Shown piece after piece: positions 25,619 through 34,167 of a stretch of DNA of 64,000 nt. A program made the position numbers and the translations under genes. The stretch spans positions 270,850 to 334,849 of the forward strand of contig JAHCIT010000004.1 of assembly GCA_026129095.1 (NCBI GenBank), written 5' to 3'. The DNA is from Deltaproteobacteria bacterium (GTDB taxonomy: Bacteria; JAGRBM01; JAHCIT01). The notes beneath the pieces were generated by a model, which was not told where the DNA came from, searched no databases, and saw only the letters and a list, made by a program, of their open reading frames with translations. Positions within the stretch are counted from its first letter, which is position 1. The number at the start of each line of letters is the position of its first letter.

Positions 25619-26341
25619 GGCGGGAAGCGGCGGCGCATCCTTGCAGCAGCGGGTTCCCCGCATTTGCGGAAGCAGGCCGGGGCCGGCCGTGCGGCCGCGA
25701 TTGCAGCTGATTCCCGAACCCGCGGCGGAACCGTAGCTCCCGCCCACGATCACACCGCCCCGTCCATCCTCGACCCACTCGGCCAGATTTCCGATCGCGT
25801 CCGAGAGCCCGCGCCGCGTCACGCAGCCGTACATCTCGCCCGACTTCCGGAGCTGCATGGGCCGGTCCGGATCCGGAGAGGCGATATTGCAGGCCCGCTC
25901 CACCCGGTAGAGCGAATGATCGCCCGTCGGTCCGCCGCCCGAACATCCGTCCCGGAACTCTTCAAGCGTGCAAAGCCGTTTGCCCGCCGACAGGCACGCC
26001 GTCCTCGCACTATCGGCTGTCTCCAGAACCTTGGGCGGAGATTTCCGCCGGTTCGGATACTCGTACCGGTCCATGCACACATCCCCCACGCGAACCATTT
26101 CTTCCGGGCAACCCCTCCTCAGGTCCGCCTCCGGATCATACCGCTCGTCGAGCCGGAAGGCGTAGCGGCCCGGGAACAGCACCGGTCCCAGCCGGTTCAG
26201 GAGAAACACGCCGCCCCAGATCACCGCGTTTGCCACCATGATCCACGCGAACCGCCGCCACATCTGGCGGCGGTCGTCATCGGGCTGGCGTTTTCCGGGT
26301 GCCGGGAATTCGGGCAGCGGCTGGCCGGGATTGTCTGTCAA
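25604..26341 (-). CDS. Membrane-anchored FGE-sulfatase (SUMF1) fold protein, probably non-catalytic
   Basis: 245 aa: a cytoplasmic N-terminus rich in Pro/Asp, one transmembrane segment (about 30-50), then an FGE-type domain with EEMVRVGDVCMDRYEYPN, SAGKRLCTLEEFRDGC and DAIGNLAEWVEDG. Formylglycine-generating enzymes need a Cys pair in the GGSW/Y-x-C-x4-C region; here it reads GGSYGSAAGSGISC, so the first Cys is absent. It is more likely a structural or lectin-like relative than a sulfatase activator. Extra cysteines (GCSGGG, RACN, GTRCC) suggest disulfides on the outer face. Convergent with the rhomboid gene, 15-base overlap. Confidence 0.8.
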   Translation of the reverse strand: MTDNPGQPLPEFPAPGKRQPDDDRRQMWRRFAWIMVANAVIWGGVFLLNRLGPVLFPGRYAFRLDERYDPEADLRRGCPEEMVRVGDVCMDRYEYPNRRKSPPKVLETADSARTACLSAGKRLCTLEEFRDGCSGGGPTGDHSLYRVERACNIASPDPDRPMQLRKSGEMYGCVTRRGLSDAIGNLAEWVEDGRGGVIVGGSYGSAAGSGISCNRGRTAGPGLLPQMRGTRCCKDAPPLPASPAP

Positions 26342-26377
26342 GCTGGAGACTCCAGTTCCGGAGGACAGGCGGGAACT

Positions 26378-26599
26378 TCAGTGAACGGTTGGCGAGCCAT
26401 CCGTGCCGTCCCCGCCGTCACCCTCGCCGGCGAGACCCTCTTCCTCATCATCCAGCACCGGGCCGCCCGGCACCCGGAACCCGCCGCTCATCCATGTGCC
26501 GAAATCGACCATCTGGCACCGCTTCGAGCAGAACGGGAAGTAGCGGCTTTCCTCCCGCACGAACTCCTGACGGCACTGGGGACAGCTCATTTTCGCCAT
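26378..26599 (-). CDS. yacG: YacG-family zinc-finger protein (DNA gyrase inhibitor type)
   Basis: 73 aa. The four zinc ligands CPQC and CSKRC are spaced as in YacG/DUF329 and followed by the family's QMVDFGTW motif. E. coli YacG binds GyrB and inhibits supercoiling. The C-terminal half is acidic and low-complexity (DDEEEGLAGEGDGGDG), longer than in E. coli. The start at 26599 is fixed by AGAGGA 7 bases upstream; the reading frame is open far upstream but that part is antisense to the TetR gene and is not real. It lies 36 bases downstream of the start of the FGE-fold gene on the same strand. Confidence 0.85.
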   Translation of the reverse strand: MAKMSCPQCRQEFVREESRYFPFCSKRCQMVDFGTWMSGGFRVPGGPVLDDEEEGLAGEGDGGDGTDGSPTVH

Positions 26600-26728
26600 G
26601 GGCGTATCCTCTGAAATCCGGAAGACCGGACACAAACAGTCTAGCTCACCCGGCGCACCACCGGCGAAGATTGCCGGACCGGATATTTCAGGGGCCTTGA
26701 CAGCGGCACGGGGGGCCGATATCTGGAT

Positions 26729-26746
26729 ATTGACTGACGGGTCAAT
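26729..26746. promoter_or_regulatory. Candidate operator: inverted repeat upstream of the TetR gene
   Basis: Perfect inverted repeat ATTGAC-N6-GTCAAT, 34 bases before the TetR start, in the gap between the divergent yacG and TetR genes. The size and location fit TetR-type autoregulation. Its left arm also contains TTGACT, a good -35 box, so a bound repressor would block transcription. No good -10 box was found at the matching distance. Confidence 0.5.
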
Positions 26747-26779
26747 CACCAACCCGCCAGCAAAAGCATAGAGGTCCGC

Positions 26780-27436
26780 GTGCCGTCCAGAACCCCCCGC
26801 CTCCGAAAAGCCGCCACCCAGCCCGATGCCCAGAGCTCGCGGGCCGGTGCGCTCGAAAAGCGGAAGGCCATCCTCGACGCCGCCGTCAAGGTGTTCGCCA
26901 AGAAGGGCTACTACGGCTGCCGCGTGTCGGACATCGCCGAGGAGGCGGGCGTCGCCTACGGCCTTGTCTACCACTACTTCAAGAGCAAGGAGCAGGTGCT
27001 CAACTCCATCTTCCAGGAGCGGTGGAGCGTGTTTATCGCCCTCCTGAAACGGGTGGACGAGACGCCCGACCCGCTCGAAAAGAAGCTCCGCACCATCGTC
27101 AGCTACATGGTGGACGGCTACCGGCTGAACCCGGCCATGATGGAGGTGGTGATCCTCGAGATCTCGCGCAGTTCCAAGTTCTTCAGCGCCGCCCACACGG
27201 AGATATTCACCGACGCCATGACGCTTCTCGACCGGATGCTCACACGCGGCGTGGAAAACCGAGAGGTCCGCGCCGGACTCGACACCCGCACGGCCGCCTA
27301 TCTGTTTTTCGGCATGATCGAGACCGTGCTCACCGGTTTCGTGCTGGGAGCCCTCAAGACCGCCTCCACCGCCGACTTCGACCGGATCAAGACCGAGGTC
27401 GTCGAAACGTTCCTGAACGGCATCCGCGCCCGCTGA
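26780..27436 (+). CDS. TetR-family transcriptional regulator (FadR-like C-domain)
   Basis: 218 aa, GTG start with GAGGT just upstream. The N-terminal TetR helix-turn-helix spans about residues 27-75: KRKAILDAAVKVFAKKGYYG, VSDIAEEAGVAYGLVYHYFKSKEQVL. The C-terminal ligand domain with EISRSSKFFSAAHTEIF and MIETVLTGFVLG resembles TetR regulators of fatty-acid metabolism, but the inducer cannot be assigned. The palindrome at 26729-26746 is a candidate self-operator. The acyl-CoA genes at 2922-8677 are too far away to be called its regulon. Confidence 0.9.
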   Translation: MPSRTPRLRKAATQPDAQSSRAGALEKRKAILDAAVKVFAKKGYYGCRVSDIAEEAGVAYGLVYHYFKSKEQVLNSIFQERWSVFIALLKRVDETPDPLEKKLRTIVSYMVDGYRLNPAMMEVVILEISRSSKFFSAAHTEIFTDAMTLLDRMLTRGVENREVRAGLDTRTAAYLFFGMIETVLTGFVLGALKTASTADFDRIKTEVVETFLNGIRAR

Positions 27437-27518
27437 GAGCGGGGATAGATTGTCATAATCAATCCTGTGTTGCTGCCACTGGGGTAGGGAAGTCACACAA
27501 TTCCGGCCGCAGGGGTGA

Positions 27519-27594
27519 TGGTGCCGAGGGGCGGACTCGAACCGCCGACACGTGGATTTTCAGTCCACTGCTCTACCAACTGAGCTACCACGGC
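27519..27594 (-). tRNA. tRNA-Phe (GAA)
   Basis: 76 bases including an encoded 3' CCA. The cloverleaf is clear: acceptor stem, D arm (GCTCAGTTGGTAGAGC), anticodon stem GTGGA/TCCAC with loop CTGAAAA (anticodon GAA), and T arm with TTCGAGT. The acceptor stem has a single U5-U68 mismatch; the other six pairs are Watson-Crick. No other tRNA is nearby. Confidence 0.95.
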
Positions 27595-27683
27595 ATGATG
27601 CGGACGCGGGAAGGCCGCCGGGTGCGGCCGGAGCGGTGTCGCCGCTCCACGGGCTTTTAGGTAGCCACTTTTCCGGCCCAAGT

Positions 27684-27707
27684 AAATCCCCGAACGGGGC
27701 GGTTTTT
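27684..27707 (+). terminator. Weak terminator-like hairpin
   Basis: CCCCG-AA-CGGGG followed by CGG and TTTTT on the plus strand. A second hairpin (GGAGCGG-TGTCG-CCGCTCC, 27630-27648, then TTTT) lies just before it. The only plus-strand gene upstream is the TetR gene, which ends about 250 bases earlier, so its use is uncertain; both may instead form at the 3' end of the oxidoreductase mRNA. Confidence 0.35.
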
Positions 27708-27727
27708 CATCTTCCCAGGCTGCCGCT

Positions 27728-29926
27728 TCAACCGGCCTCGGCCATCGGCTCGGCCGCCCGGCGAACCTCCACCCGGATGCCGTTCAGGTGCGCCATCCCG
27801 GCGAACTTCTCCAGCGCGCCCGGCCCGTCGGCAGCAAGGAGGTTCGCGTTCGCGCCGGAGGTCCGGCTGGCGATGCTGAGGCCGTCGGCCTTCCTGTGCC
27901 CCCATCCATGCGGAAGCGCGACCACCCTGGGCATCATCTCGTCGGTGATTTTCACCGGCGCCGTGACCGTGGCCGTGGCCGAGCTGATCTCGGCCAGATC
28001 GCCGTCCTCCAGTTCCGCCCGGCGGGCGTCCTCCGGGTGCATGTAGAGGTAGTTCGTCCGGCGCTCGCCCTTCACGAACTCCTCGATATTGTGCATCCAG
28101 GAGTTGTGCGTGAACCGCTCGCGCTTGCTGATCAGCTTGAGCTGCTCCCGGCACTGGAGTTCCTCGGCGTAGTCGCGCACGAGGTCGCGGGCGGCGTCCA
28201 CCAGGTCCGGCGGCGCAAGATCGATCTTTCCGTCACCGGTCAATACCCGCTTGCCGAGGAAATCCCCTGCCGGGTTCGGCTTCAGCAGAACCCCGTGCGG
28301 CTTCTTCCTGAGCGCCCAGGGGGTGATCTGGCGCGAGGCGAGCACCAGCATCTCCATCATCCGTTCCGGCCTGAAGCCGACACGGCCGCCGATCAGCGGC
28401 AGTTTCGATAACAGGCGGTTCAGGTTGAAATAGGCCTGCACCGGTTTTGCCCCGAAAATGCTGATGCCGCAGGCACGGGCCAGCTCGGTGTAGATCCACC
28501 ACTCGTCGCGCTGCTCGGCGTCGGGCTGGACCATCGCATCGGTCCACTGGAGGTATGGTACCGGCTGGAAGCCATTGGCCGGCATGGGCAGGTCCGGCCG
28601 CTCGAAAAACGACAGCGACGGCAGGATATAGTGGGCGAGATTGCCGGTCTCGTTGCGGAACATGTCCACCGAGACGATCAGTTCCAGCTTCTTCAGGGCC
28701 TCCTCCATCCGCGACCCGTTCGGGCAGGAAAGCAGCGGATTTCCGGCCGAGACGAACAGCGCACGGATCTGCCCGTCCCCCGGCGTGAGGATTTCATCCG
28801 GCAGCACGCCGGCCGGGAAGCTGTCCATGACGCTTTCGAAGTTCCCGATCCGCGACCGGGCCTTGCGGGCTCCGACCCCGGCCATCTTCCCCAGCCGCGG
28901 AAGATCAACCAGGCCTCGCGAGACGATCATCCCGCCCCGGCGGTCCAGGTTCCCCGACACGCAGTTGATGACGTTCAGGACCCAATAGGCGAGCGTGCTG
29001 TTTTTGGCCATGTTGAGGCCGGTCGAGCAGTACAGGGCCGAGCCCTTCGAGTTTCGGTACCGGGCCACCATCTCGCGCAGCTTTTCCGCCGGGATCCCGG
29101 TCACCTTCTCGGCCTGCTCCGGCGTCCACTGGCGGGCCAGCTTCTCGGCAGCGTCCCAGTTCTTCATGTATTTCCCGATCAGGTCGTTCCGGACTCCGCC
29201 CGTGGCGATCAGCTCGTTCAGGAACGCCAGCAGGAAATAGACATCCGTGTCGGGCCGGACGAAAACCTGCTCGCCCAGTCCGCGGGCCGATTCGGTCTTC
29301 CGCGGGTTGACGAAATAGACCTTGCCGCCGCGCTGCTCGATCGCCTTCAGCCGCTCGATCGGCCGTGGCGCGCTCACGAAGCTCATCTGCGAGATGGCGG
29401 GATTGGACCCCACGATAATGAAGCAATCCACGTGGTCGAAATCCGGTATGGGCTGGATGGCCGGTGAGCCATACATGCGGATGGTCGCGGCGAACTTGTT
29501 GTTACAGTCCTGCGAACCGGCCGAATAGAAGTTCTTGCTCCCGAGGCCGGACAGGAAGGCCTGCGAGAACACCGGATGGGTGCCGCTGAAGGCCGCCGGA
29601 TTCCCCATGTACATCGCGATGGAGCTGGGGCCGTGCTGGCGGCGGAGTTCCTTCACTTTCCGGCCGATCTCGCTGAAGGCCCGGTCCCAGGTGATCCGGA
29701 CCCACTTGTCGCCCACCCGTTTCATCGGGTGCTTGATCCGGTCGGGCGAGTTGTGGACATCGAGAAACCTGATCCCCTTGATGCACACGTAGCCCTGGGT
29801 CACCACATGCTCGCGGTCGGGTTCGACCTTGACGATGCGGTTTCCCTCCGTCGTCACTTCCAGGCCGCAGGCGGCCTCGCAGATGCGGCAAAAAGTCGTC
29901 TTGGTCTCCGTCACCGGTCCGGACAT
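27728..29926 (-). CDS. Molybdopterin-dependent oxidoreductase with [4Fe-4S] cluster
   Basis: 732 aa of the DMSO-reductase family. The N-terminal Cys13, Cys16, Cys20 and Cys48 (CRICEAAC ... GYVCIKG) bind a [4Fe-4S] cluster. Cys141 in SAGSQDCNNKF lies where formate dehydrogenases have Cys or Sec and may ligate Mo or W. Further family motifs: IVGSNPAIS, YFVNPRKTE, CVSGNLDRRGGM, and a C-terminal molydopterin-binding domain with NYLYMHPEDARR and VALPHGWGHR. There is no Tat-type twin Arg, so the enzyme is probably cytoplasmic. No dedicated electron-transfer subunit or cofactor gene is adjacent, and the substrate is unknown. AGGGGGA is 6 bases before the chosen ATG. Confidence 0.9.
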   Translation of the reverse strand: MSGPVTETKTTFCRICEAACGLEVTTEGNRIVKVEPDREHVVTQGYVCIKGIRFLDVHNSPDRIKHPMKRVGDKWVRITWDRAFSEIGRKVKELRRQHGPSSIAMYMGNPAAFSGTHPVFSQAFLSGLGSKNFYSAGSQDCNNKFAATIRMYGSPAIQPIPDFDHVDCFIIVGSNPAISQMSFVSAPRPIERLKAIEQRGGKVYFVNPRKTESARGLGEQVFVRPDTDVYFLLAFLNELIATGGVRNDLIGKYMKNWDAAEKLARQWTPEQAEKVTGIPAEKLREMVARYRNSKGSALYCSTGLNMAKNSTLAYWVLNVINCVSGNLDRRGGMIVSRGLVDLPRLGKMAGVGARKARSRIGNFESVMDSFPAGVLPDEILTPGDGQIRALFVSAGNPLLSCPNGSRMEEALKKLELIVSVDMFRNETGNLAHYILPSLSFFERPDLPMPANGFQPVPYLQWTDAMVQPDAEQRDEWWIYTELARACGISIFGAKPVQAYFNLNRLLSKLPLIGGRVGFRPERMMEMLVLASRQITPWALRKKPHGVLLKPNPAGDFLGKRVLTGDGKIDLAPPDLVDAARDLVRDYAEELQCREQLKLISKRERFTHNSWMHNIEEFVKGERRTNYLYMHPEDARRAELEDGDLAEISSATATVTAPVKITDEMMPRVVALPHGWGHRKADGLSIASRTSGANANLLAADGPGALEKFAGMAHLNGIRVEVRRAAEPMAEAG

Positions 29927-30138
29927 GATCGGTCCCCCTGTTGTTTCGTCCCGCCAGCATATCACTGGCCGGGCTCCCTGGTACCGGCAAAACCCTAGAG
30001 GCTCAGGGCCGGACTGACAAGCATGTCATTTTTGAGTGCCCCGATGGTTTTCCCCTTGCCCCGACCGGCTGGCCGGGGTATCCCGTCCGGCTGGGGGACG
30101 CCCGGAACCGGTACCGGTTCCGGGCAGCAACAGAGGCG

Positions 30139-31587
30139 ATGACGCTCGGACAATATCTCGTCAAAAATGGCTTCGCCACACCGGCGCAGATCGATGATGC
30201 GCTGAACCTCCAGGTCGTATATGGCGGCCGGCTGGGCACGAACCTGCTGGAAGTGGGCGCCCTGGACGAGCGCACCCTCGCCAAGGCGCTCTCGAAATAC
30301 CACAAGGTAAAGGCCCTGGACCCCACAGCCCCGCTGACCGTGCGGCCCGATGCCTTCGAACTCATCAGCCGCCATTTCGCCCGGAAATACAACTGCATTC
30401 CCATGTGGACCGAGGGGCAAAAACTCTACGTGGCCACATCGGACCCCCGTAACCAGTTCAGCCTGGAGGCGATCGCACGGGTGACGGGCCGCCAGATCGT
30501 CCCGCTGGTGATGCCAGAACTGAAGTTCCACGCGGCCCTGGAGAAGTTCTACAACATCAAGCGCGAACTCAGGTTCGTGACGCTCTCGATGAAGCTGATC
30601 GAGCGCGAGCGGCGGAAGAAGGCCCAGAAGGTCAAGCCCAAGGAGGAAGCCCCCAAGGCCGCCCCGCCGACCGAAGACCTGATGCCGGAAGAAGTCTTCG
30701 AAGGCCAGATCGCGTCGCTCCAGGAACGGCAGGGGATGACGACCGCCCCGCTCTCCGGGGACCATCCGTTCGGCGACACCGAAGCCCCCGCCGCTGCGGC
30801 AAAGGCCCGCGCTCCGGCGGCCAGCGCGCCGCCAAGCATGCCTCCCGGCGACCCGAACGCGCAGACGCACACTCCATTCGCCGGCAAGGGTGTGCAGGTG
30901 ATCGACCGCGAGGCCCTCGCCCGCGCCGAGGCCGAAAGCGCCGACGAGATACTTGAAATCGACGATGCCGACATCATTGAAATCGATGATGCCGATATCA
31001 TCGAGGAAGTCGTCTACTCGCAGTCGGCGGATGCCGCGCCCGAGGAGATACTCGAAGCCGACGAAGCGGAACTGGAAGCGCCGAAGTTCACCGCCATCGA
31101 CCTCAAGACGGCCCAGCAGATGATCGCCGACGCCAGGAACCGAGACGATATCGCACGCGCGGCCCTCTCGCTGGCGCTGAATACCATGAGCCGGGCGCTG
31201 ATCTTCATCGTGAAGGGCAACCTCGTGATGGGCTGGGACGGCGCCGGAGAACAGGTGGACCGGGGCACCATCCAGAGCCTGGTGCTGCCGCTGAACGTCC
31301 CCAGCGCGTTCAAGTTCGTCTTCGACACGCGGGCGCCATTCGTGGGCCCGCTGCCGGCCAACGAAACCAACGACCAGTTCCTGAAGCTGCTCGGCGGGGC
31401 GCGGCCCAAATCGTCCGTGATCTTCCCGATCCTCTTCCGTGGACGGGTTGTGAATGTTATTTATGCCGATTCAGGACCGGGCAAGCTGGCCTCGACGGAC
31501 ATTTCGGACCTGCAAATCCTGTCCCCGAAGATCCCGGCGACCTTCGACCGCATCCTGAACGAACGCAAGCGCAAAGTGTCCGGGTAA
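30139..31587 (+). CDS. MshEN (GspE N-terminal) domain protein with acidic linker
   Basis: 482 aa. Residues 1-155 form an MshEN domain (LGQYLVKNGFATPAQIDDALNLQ, GRLGTNLLEVGALDERTLAKALSKYH, NCIPMWTEGQKLYVATSDPRN), the c-di-GMP or regulatory N-domain of type II secretion/pilus ATPases. No Walker A ATPase follows. Instead there is a Lys-rich, then Pro/Ala-rich linker, an acidic run with repeats of EIDDADIIE (about residues 270-300), and a C-terminal GAF-like domain (about 320-475, FIVKGNLVMGWDG, VIFPILFRGRVVNVIYAD). The ATG at 30139 is chosen because the domain begins there; an upstream TTG would add unrelated residues. This is a regulatory protein, not a secretion ATPase. It is divergent from the oxidoreductase gene. 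Confidence 0.75.
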   Translation: MTLGQYLVKNGFATPAQIDDALNLQVVYGGRLGTNLLEVGALDERTLAKALSKYHKVKALDPTAPLTVRPDAFELISRHFARKYNCIPMWTEGQKLYVATSDPRNQFSLEAIARVTGRQIVPLVMPELKFHAALEKFYNIKRELRFVTLSMKLIERERRKKAQKVKPKEEAPKAAPPTEDLMPEEVFEGQIASLQERQGMTTAPLSGDHPFGDTEAPAAAAKARAPAASAPPSMPPGDPNAQTHTPFAGKGVQVIDREALARAEAESADEILEIDDADIIEIDDADIIEEVVYSQSADAAPEEILEADEAELEAPKFTAIDLKTAQQMIADARNRDDIARAALSLALNTMSRALIFIVKGNLVMGWDGAGEQVDRGTIQSLVLPLNVPSAFKFVFDTRAPFVGPLPANETNDQFLKLLGGARPKSSVIFPILFRGRVVNVIYADSGPGKLASTDISDLQILSPKIPATFDRILNERKRKVSG

Positions 31588-31653
31588 CCGGCTTCCGGCC
31601 CCGGCATAAGGGCTGCCAGACCGGCAGGCCATCACGGCTCCAGGGAGGAACCG

Positions 31654-32358
31654 GTGCAGAAACTGTTGCAAGGCATACTGAACTTCCGCAGGAACGTCGC
31701 CCCCGGCTATGCGGAGACGTTCGCCAAGCTCGCCCTCGGCCAGTCACCCGACACCCTGCTTATTGCCTGTTCCGACAGCCGCGTTGTTCCCAACCTGTTC
31801 GCCTCGACCGAACCCGGCGACATGTTCGTCCTCCGGAACGTGGCCAACCTGGTCCCTCCCTATGACGATTCCCGTCCCGATACCGGCACCGAATCGGAAG
31901 GGGCCGCCATCGAATTCTCCGTCCGGACACTGGGGATTTCCGACATCATCGTCTGCGGCCATTCGGAATGCGGCGGCATGCAGGCCCTGATGCGCGGCCG
32001 GGAGCAGATTCCCGCCCGGAACCTCCGTGCCTGGCTCGCCAACGGCGACCGGTCCCTGTTCCGGTACCGGGCGGGTGAACGGGCAAGTCCGGAACCGGAC
32101 GCCGTCAACCAGCTTTCCCAGCTCAACGTGCTCCAGCAGATGGATCACCTCGCCACCTATCCGGTAATCCGGGAAAAAATGGACGCCGGGAAGCTCCGCC
32201 TGCACGGCTGGTGGTTCGAGATATCCACGACCATCGTGCACGCCTGGGATCCGCTGGAAAACCGGTTCGTGCCGATTGACGAGATGGAAGCCGAGCGGAT
32301 CATGCAGCGCCTCCATGCCGAGTCCAGCGGCGGCCCGCAGGCCTCCGGTTCCCGCTGA
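31654..32358 (+). CDS. Beta-class carbonic anhydrase
   Basis: Interconverts CO2 and bicarbonate. 234 aa with the zinc ligands Cys39 (LIACSDSRVVP, plus the Asp41-Arg43 dyad), His103 and Cys106 (VCGHSECGG). The TGTESEGAAIEFSVRTLG helix and the C-terminal GKLRLHGWWFEISTT are typical. The GTG start has GGGAGG about 6 bases upstream. It stands between an MshEN gene and proS without coupling. Confidence 0.93.
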   Translation: MQKLLQGILNFRRNVAPGYAETFAKLALGQSPDTLLIACSDSRVVPNLFASTEPGDMFVLRNVANLVPPYDDSRPDTGTESEGAAIEFSVRTLGISDIIVCGHSECGGMQALMRGREQIPARNLRAWLANGDRSLFRYRAGERASPEPDAVNQLSQLNVLQQMDHLATYPVIREKMDAGKLRLHGWWFEISTTIVHAWDPLENRFVPIDEMEAERIMQRLHAESSGGPQASGSR

Positions 32359-32448
32359 GCTGCCAGCCCTCCGTTTGCCACCTTCCGGGCGTCAAGTTAC
32401 ACCAACGCATCCCAGCTGGTACCCCAAGAACAGGAAGAACAATCCCCC

Positions 32449-34167
32449 GTGCGCCAGAGCCACTACCACCTGCCAACGCTCCGTGAAGACCCCGCCGATG
32501 CCGAGCTGATTTCACACAAGCTGCTGTTGCGGGCCGGCCTGATCCGCAAGATTGCCGCCGGCATATATGACTACCTGCCAGTGGGCCTGCGTGCGCTCAG
32601 GAAGGTGGAACGAATCGTCCGCGAGGAGATGGACCGGTCCGGCGGCCTGGAGGTCCAGCTCCCCGGCGTCGTCCCGTCGGAACTGTGGGTCGAGTCGGGA
32701 CGCTGGTCCAAATACGGGAAAGAACTCCTTCGCCTCAAGGACCGGCACAGTCACGAGTTCTGCATCGGCCCTACTCACGAAGAAGCCATCGTCGATCTTG
32801 TCCGCCAGGATTTGCGGAGCTACCGCGAGCTTCCCCGGAACTTCTACCAGATCGGCAACAAGTTCCGTGACGAGGTGCGCCCCCGGTTCGGCCTGATGCG
32901 CGGACGTGAGTTCCTGATGAAGGACGGCTACAGCTTCCATCCGTCCTACGATGATCTGGACCGCGAATACGAGAACATGCGGCAGGCCTACAGCCGGGTT
33001 TTCGAACGCTGCGGCCTCAGGTTCCGCGTCGTCGAGGCCGACACCGGAGCCATCGGCGGGTCGTCCTCCCACGAGTTCACCGTGCTGGCCGATGCGGGCG
33101 AGGATGCCATCGCCTCATGCAACAGCTGCAGCTACACGGCCAATGTTGAAAAGGCCGAGGCTCGCGCCACGGATCCGGCCCCTGGGAAGCCCCAGAAGCC
33201 GAAGCCGGAGGAAGTGCACACCCCGAACCTCAAGACCGTCGAGGAGGTGGCCGCGTTTCTCGGCATGACGCCACACCAGAAGATCAAGACCATGATCTAC
33301 GACACCGACCTCGGTCCGGTTGTGGCACTGGTCCGCGGCGACGATACGGTCAACGAGATCAAGCTCAAGAACGCCTGCAAGGCCGAGTGGGTTCTGCTTG
33401 CCAGCGATGAGACTGTCCGGAAGGTCACCGGCGCTCCGCCGGGCTTTGCGGGCCCCGTCGGCCTCAAAATAGCGGCCCCGATCTATGCCGACCACACCAT
33501 CCAGACGCTCGTGGATGCGGGCTGCGGGGCCAATCGTGAGGACTATCACCTGATTGGCGTCAATCCCGGCCGGGATTTCCAGCCAAAGGCCTATGTCGAG
33601 CTCCGGACGGTCAGGGCCGGTGATGCCTGTCCACGCTGCCCAAACGGGAAGCTGGACCTTTTGCGGGGAATCGAGGTCGGCCACATCTTCAAGCTGGGAA
33701 CCCGCTATTCGGAGCCGATGGGACTCAGTTTCCTGGCCGAGAACGGCGAAAAGCAGACGGTCATCATGGGTACTTATGGCATCGGTGTGAGCCGGACGCT
33801 TCAGGCGGCTGTCGAACAGAATCATGACGCGGACGGCATCATATTCCCGCATGGAATCGCACCCTTCGATGTTCATCTGGTCTGCGTGAATGCGAATCAG
33901 CCCGAGGTCATCGAGGTCGCCGACCGGATGTACGACCTGCTCCGGCGGTCCGGCGTGGAAGTCCTTTATGACGACCGGGATGAGCGCCCCGGCATCAAGT
34001 TCAAGGATGCCGATCTTCTGGGACTCCCCGTCCGGATGTCGGTCGGCGCCAAGGGACTCAAGGACGGAGTTGTCGAGTTCCGCCGGCGCAAGGATGGCGA
34101 GACCAGCCGGGTTGCCCTTGCAGAGGTGGAAACCTTCGTGAAAACTCACCTCCTGCGGCAGGACTGA
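32449..34167 (+). CDS. proS: Prolyl-tRNA synthetase, bacterial type
   Basis: Class II synthetase of 572 aa, GTG start. The N-terminal catalytic core carries the class II motifs (LRKVERIVREEMDRSGGLEVQLP; FYQIGNKFRDEVRPRFGLMRGREFLMKDGYSF). A YbaK-like editing (INS) domain is present at about 230-380 (HQKIKTMIYDTDLGPVVALVRGDD with GVNPGRDFQPKAYVELR), so this is the bacterial type with editing domain. Motif 3 and the anticodon-binding domain follow (MGTYGIGVSRTLQAAVEQ). Its stop overlaps the start of the DUF4388 gene by one base (TGATG). The run proS-DUF4388-pyrF-anmK-nucleotidyltransferase is tightly packed. Confidence 0.95.
   Translation: MRQSHYHLPTLREDPADAELISHKLLLRAGLIRKIAAGIYDYLPVGLRALRKVERIVREEMDRSGGLEVQLPGVVPSELWVESGRWSKYGKELLRLKDRHSHEFCIGPTHEEAIVDLVRQDLRSYRELPRNFYQIGNKFRDEVRPRFGLMRGREFLMKDGYSFHPSYDDLDREYENMRQAYSRVFERCGLRFRVVEADTGAIGGSSSHEFTVLADAGEDAIASCNSCSYTANVEKAEARATDPAPGKPQKPKPEEVHTPNLKTVEEVAAFLGMTPHQKIKTMIYDTDLGPVVALVRGDDTVNEIKLKNACKAEWVLLASDETVRKVTGAPPGFAGPVGLKIAAPIYADHTIQTLVDAGCGANREDYHLIGVNPGRDFQPKAYVELRTVRAGDACPRCPNGKLDLLRGIEVGHIFKLGTRYSEPMGLSFLAENGEKQTVIMGTYGIGVSRTLQAAVEQNHDADGIIFPHGIAPFDVHLVCVNANQPEVIEVADRMYDLLRRSGVEVLYDDRDERPGIKFKDADLLGLPVRMSVGAKGLKDGVVEFRRRKDGETSRVALAEVETFVKTHLLRQD

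Noticed and set aside
26378..27496. 372-codon minus-strand reading that joins yacG to the antisense of the TetR gene
   Set aside because: Only the last 73 codons are family-like and they have their own ribosome-binding site. The rest is antisense to TetR.
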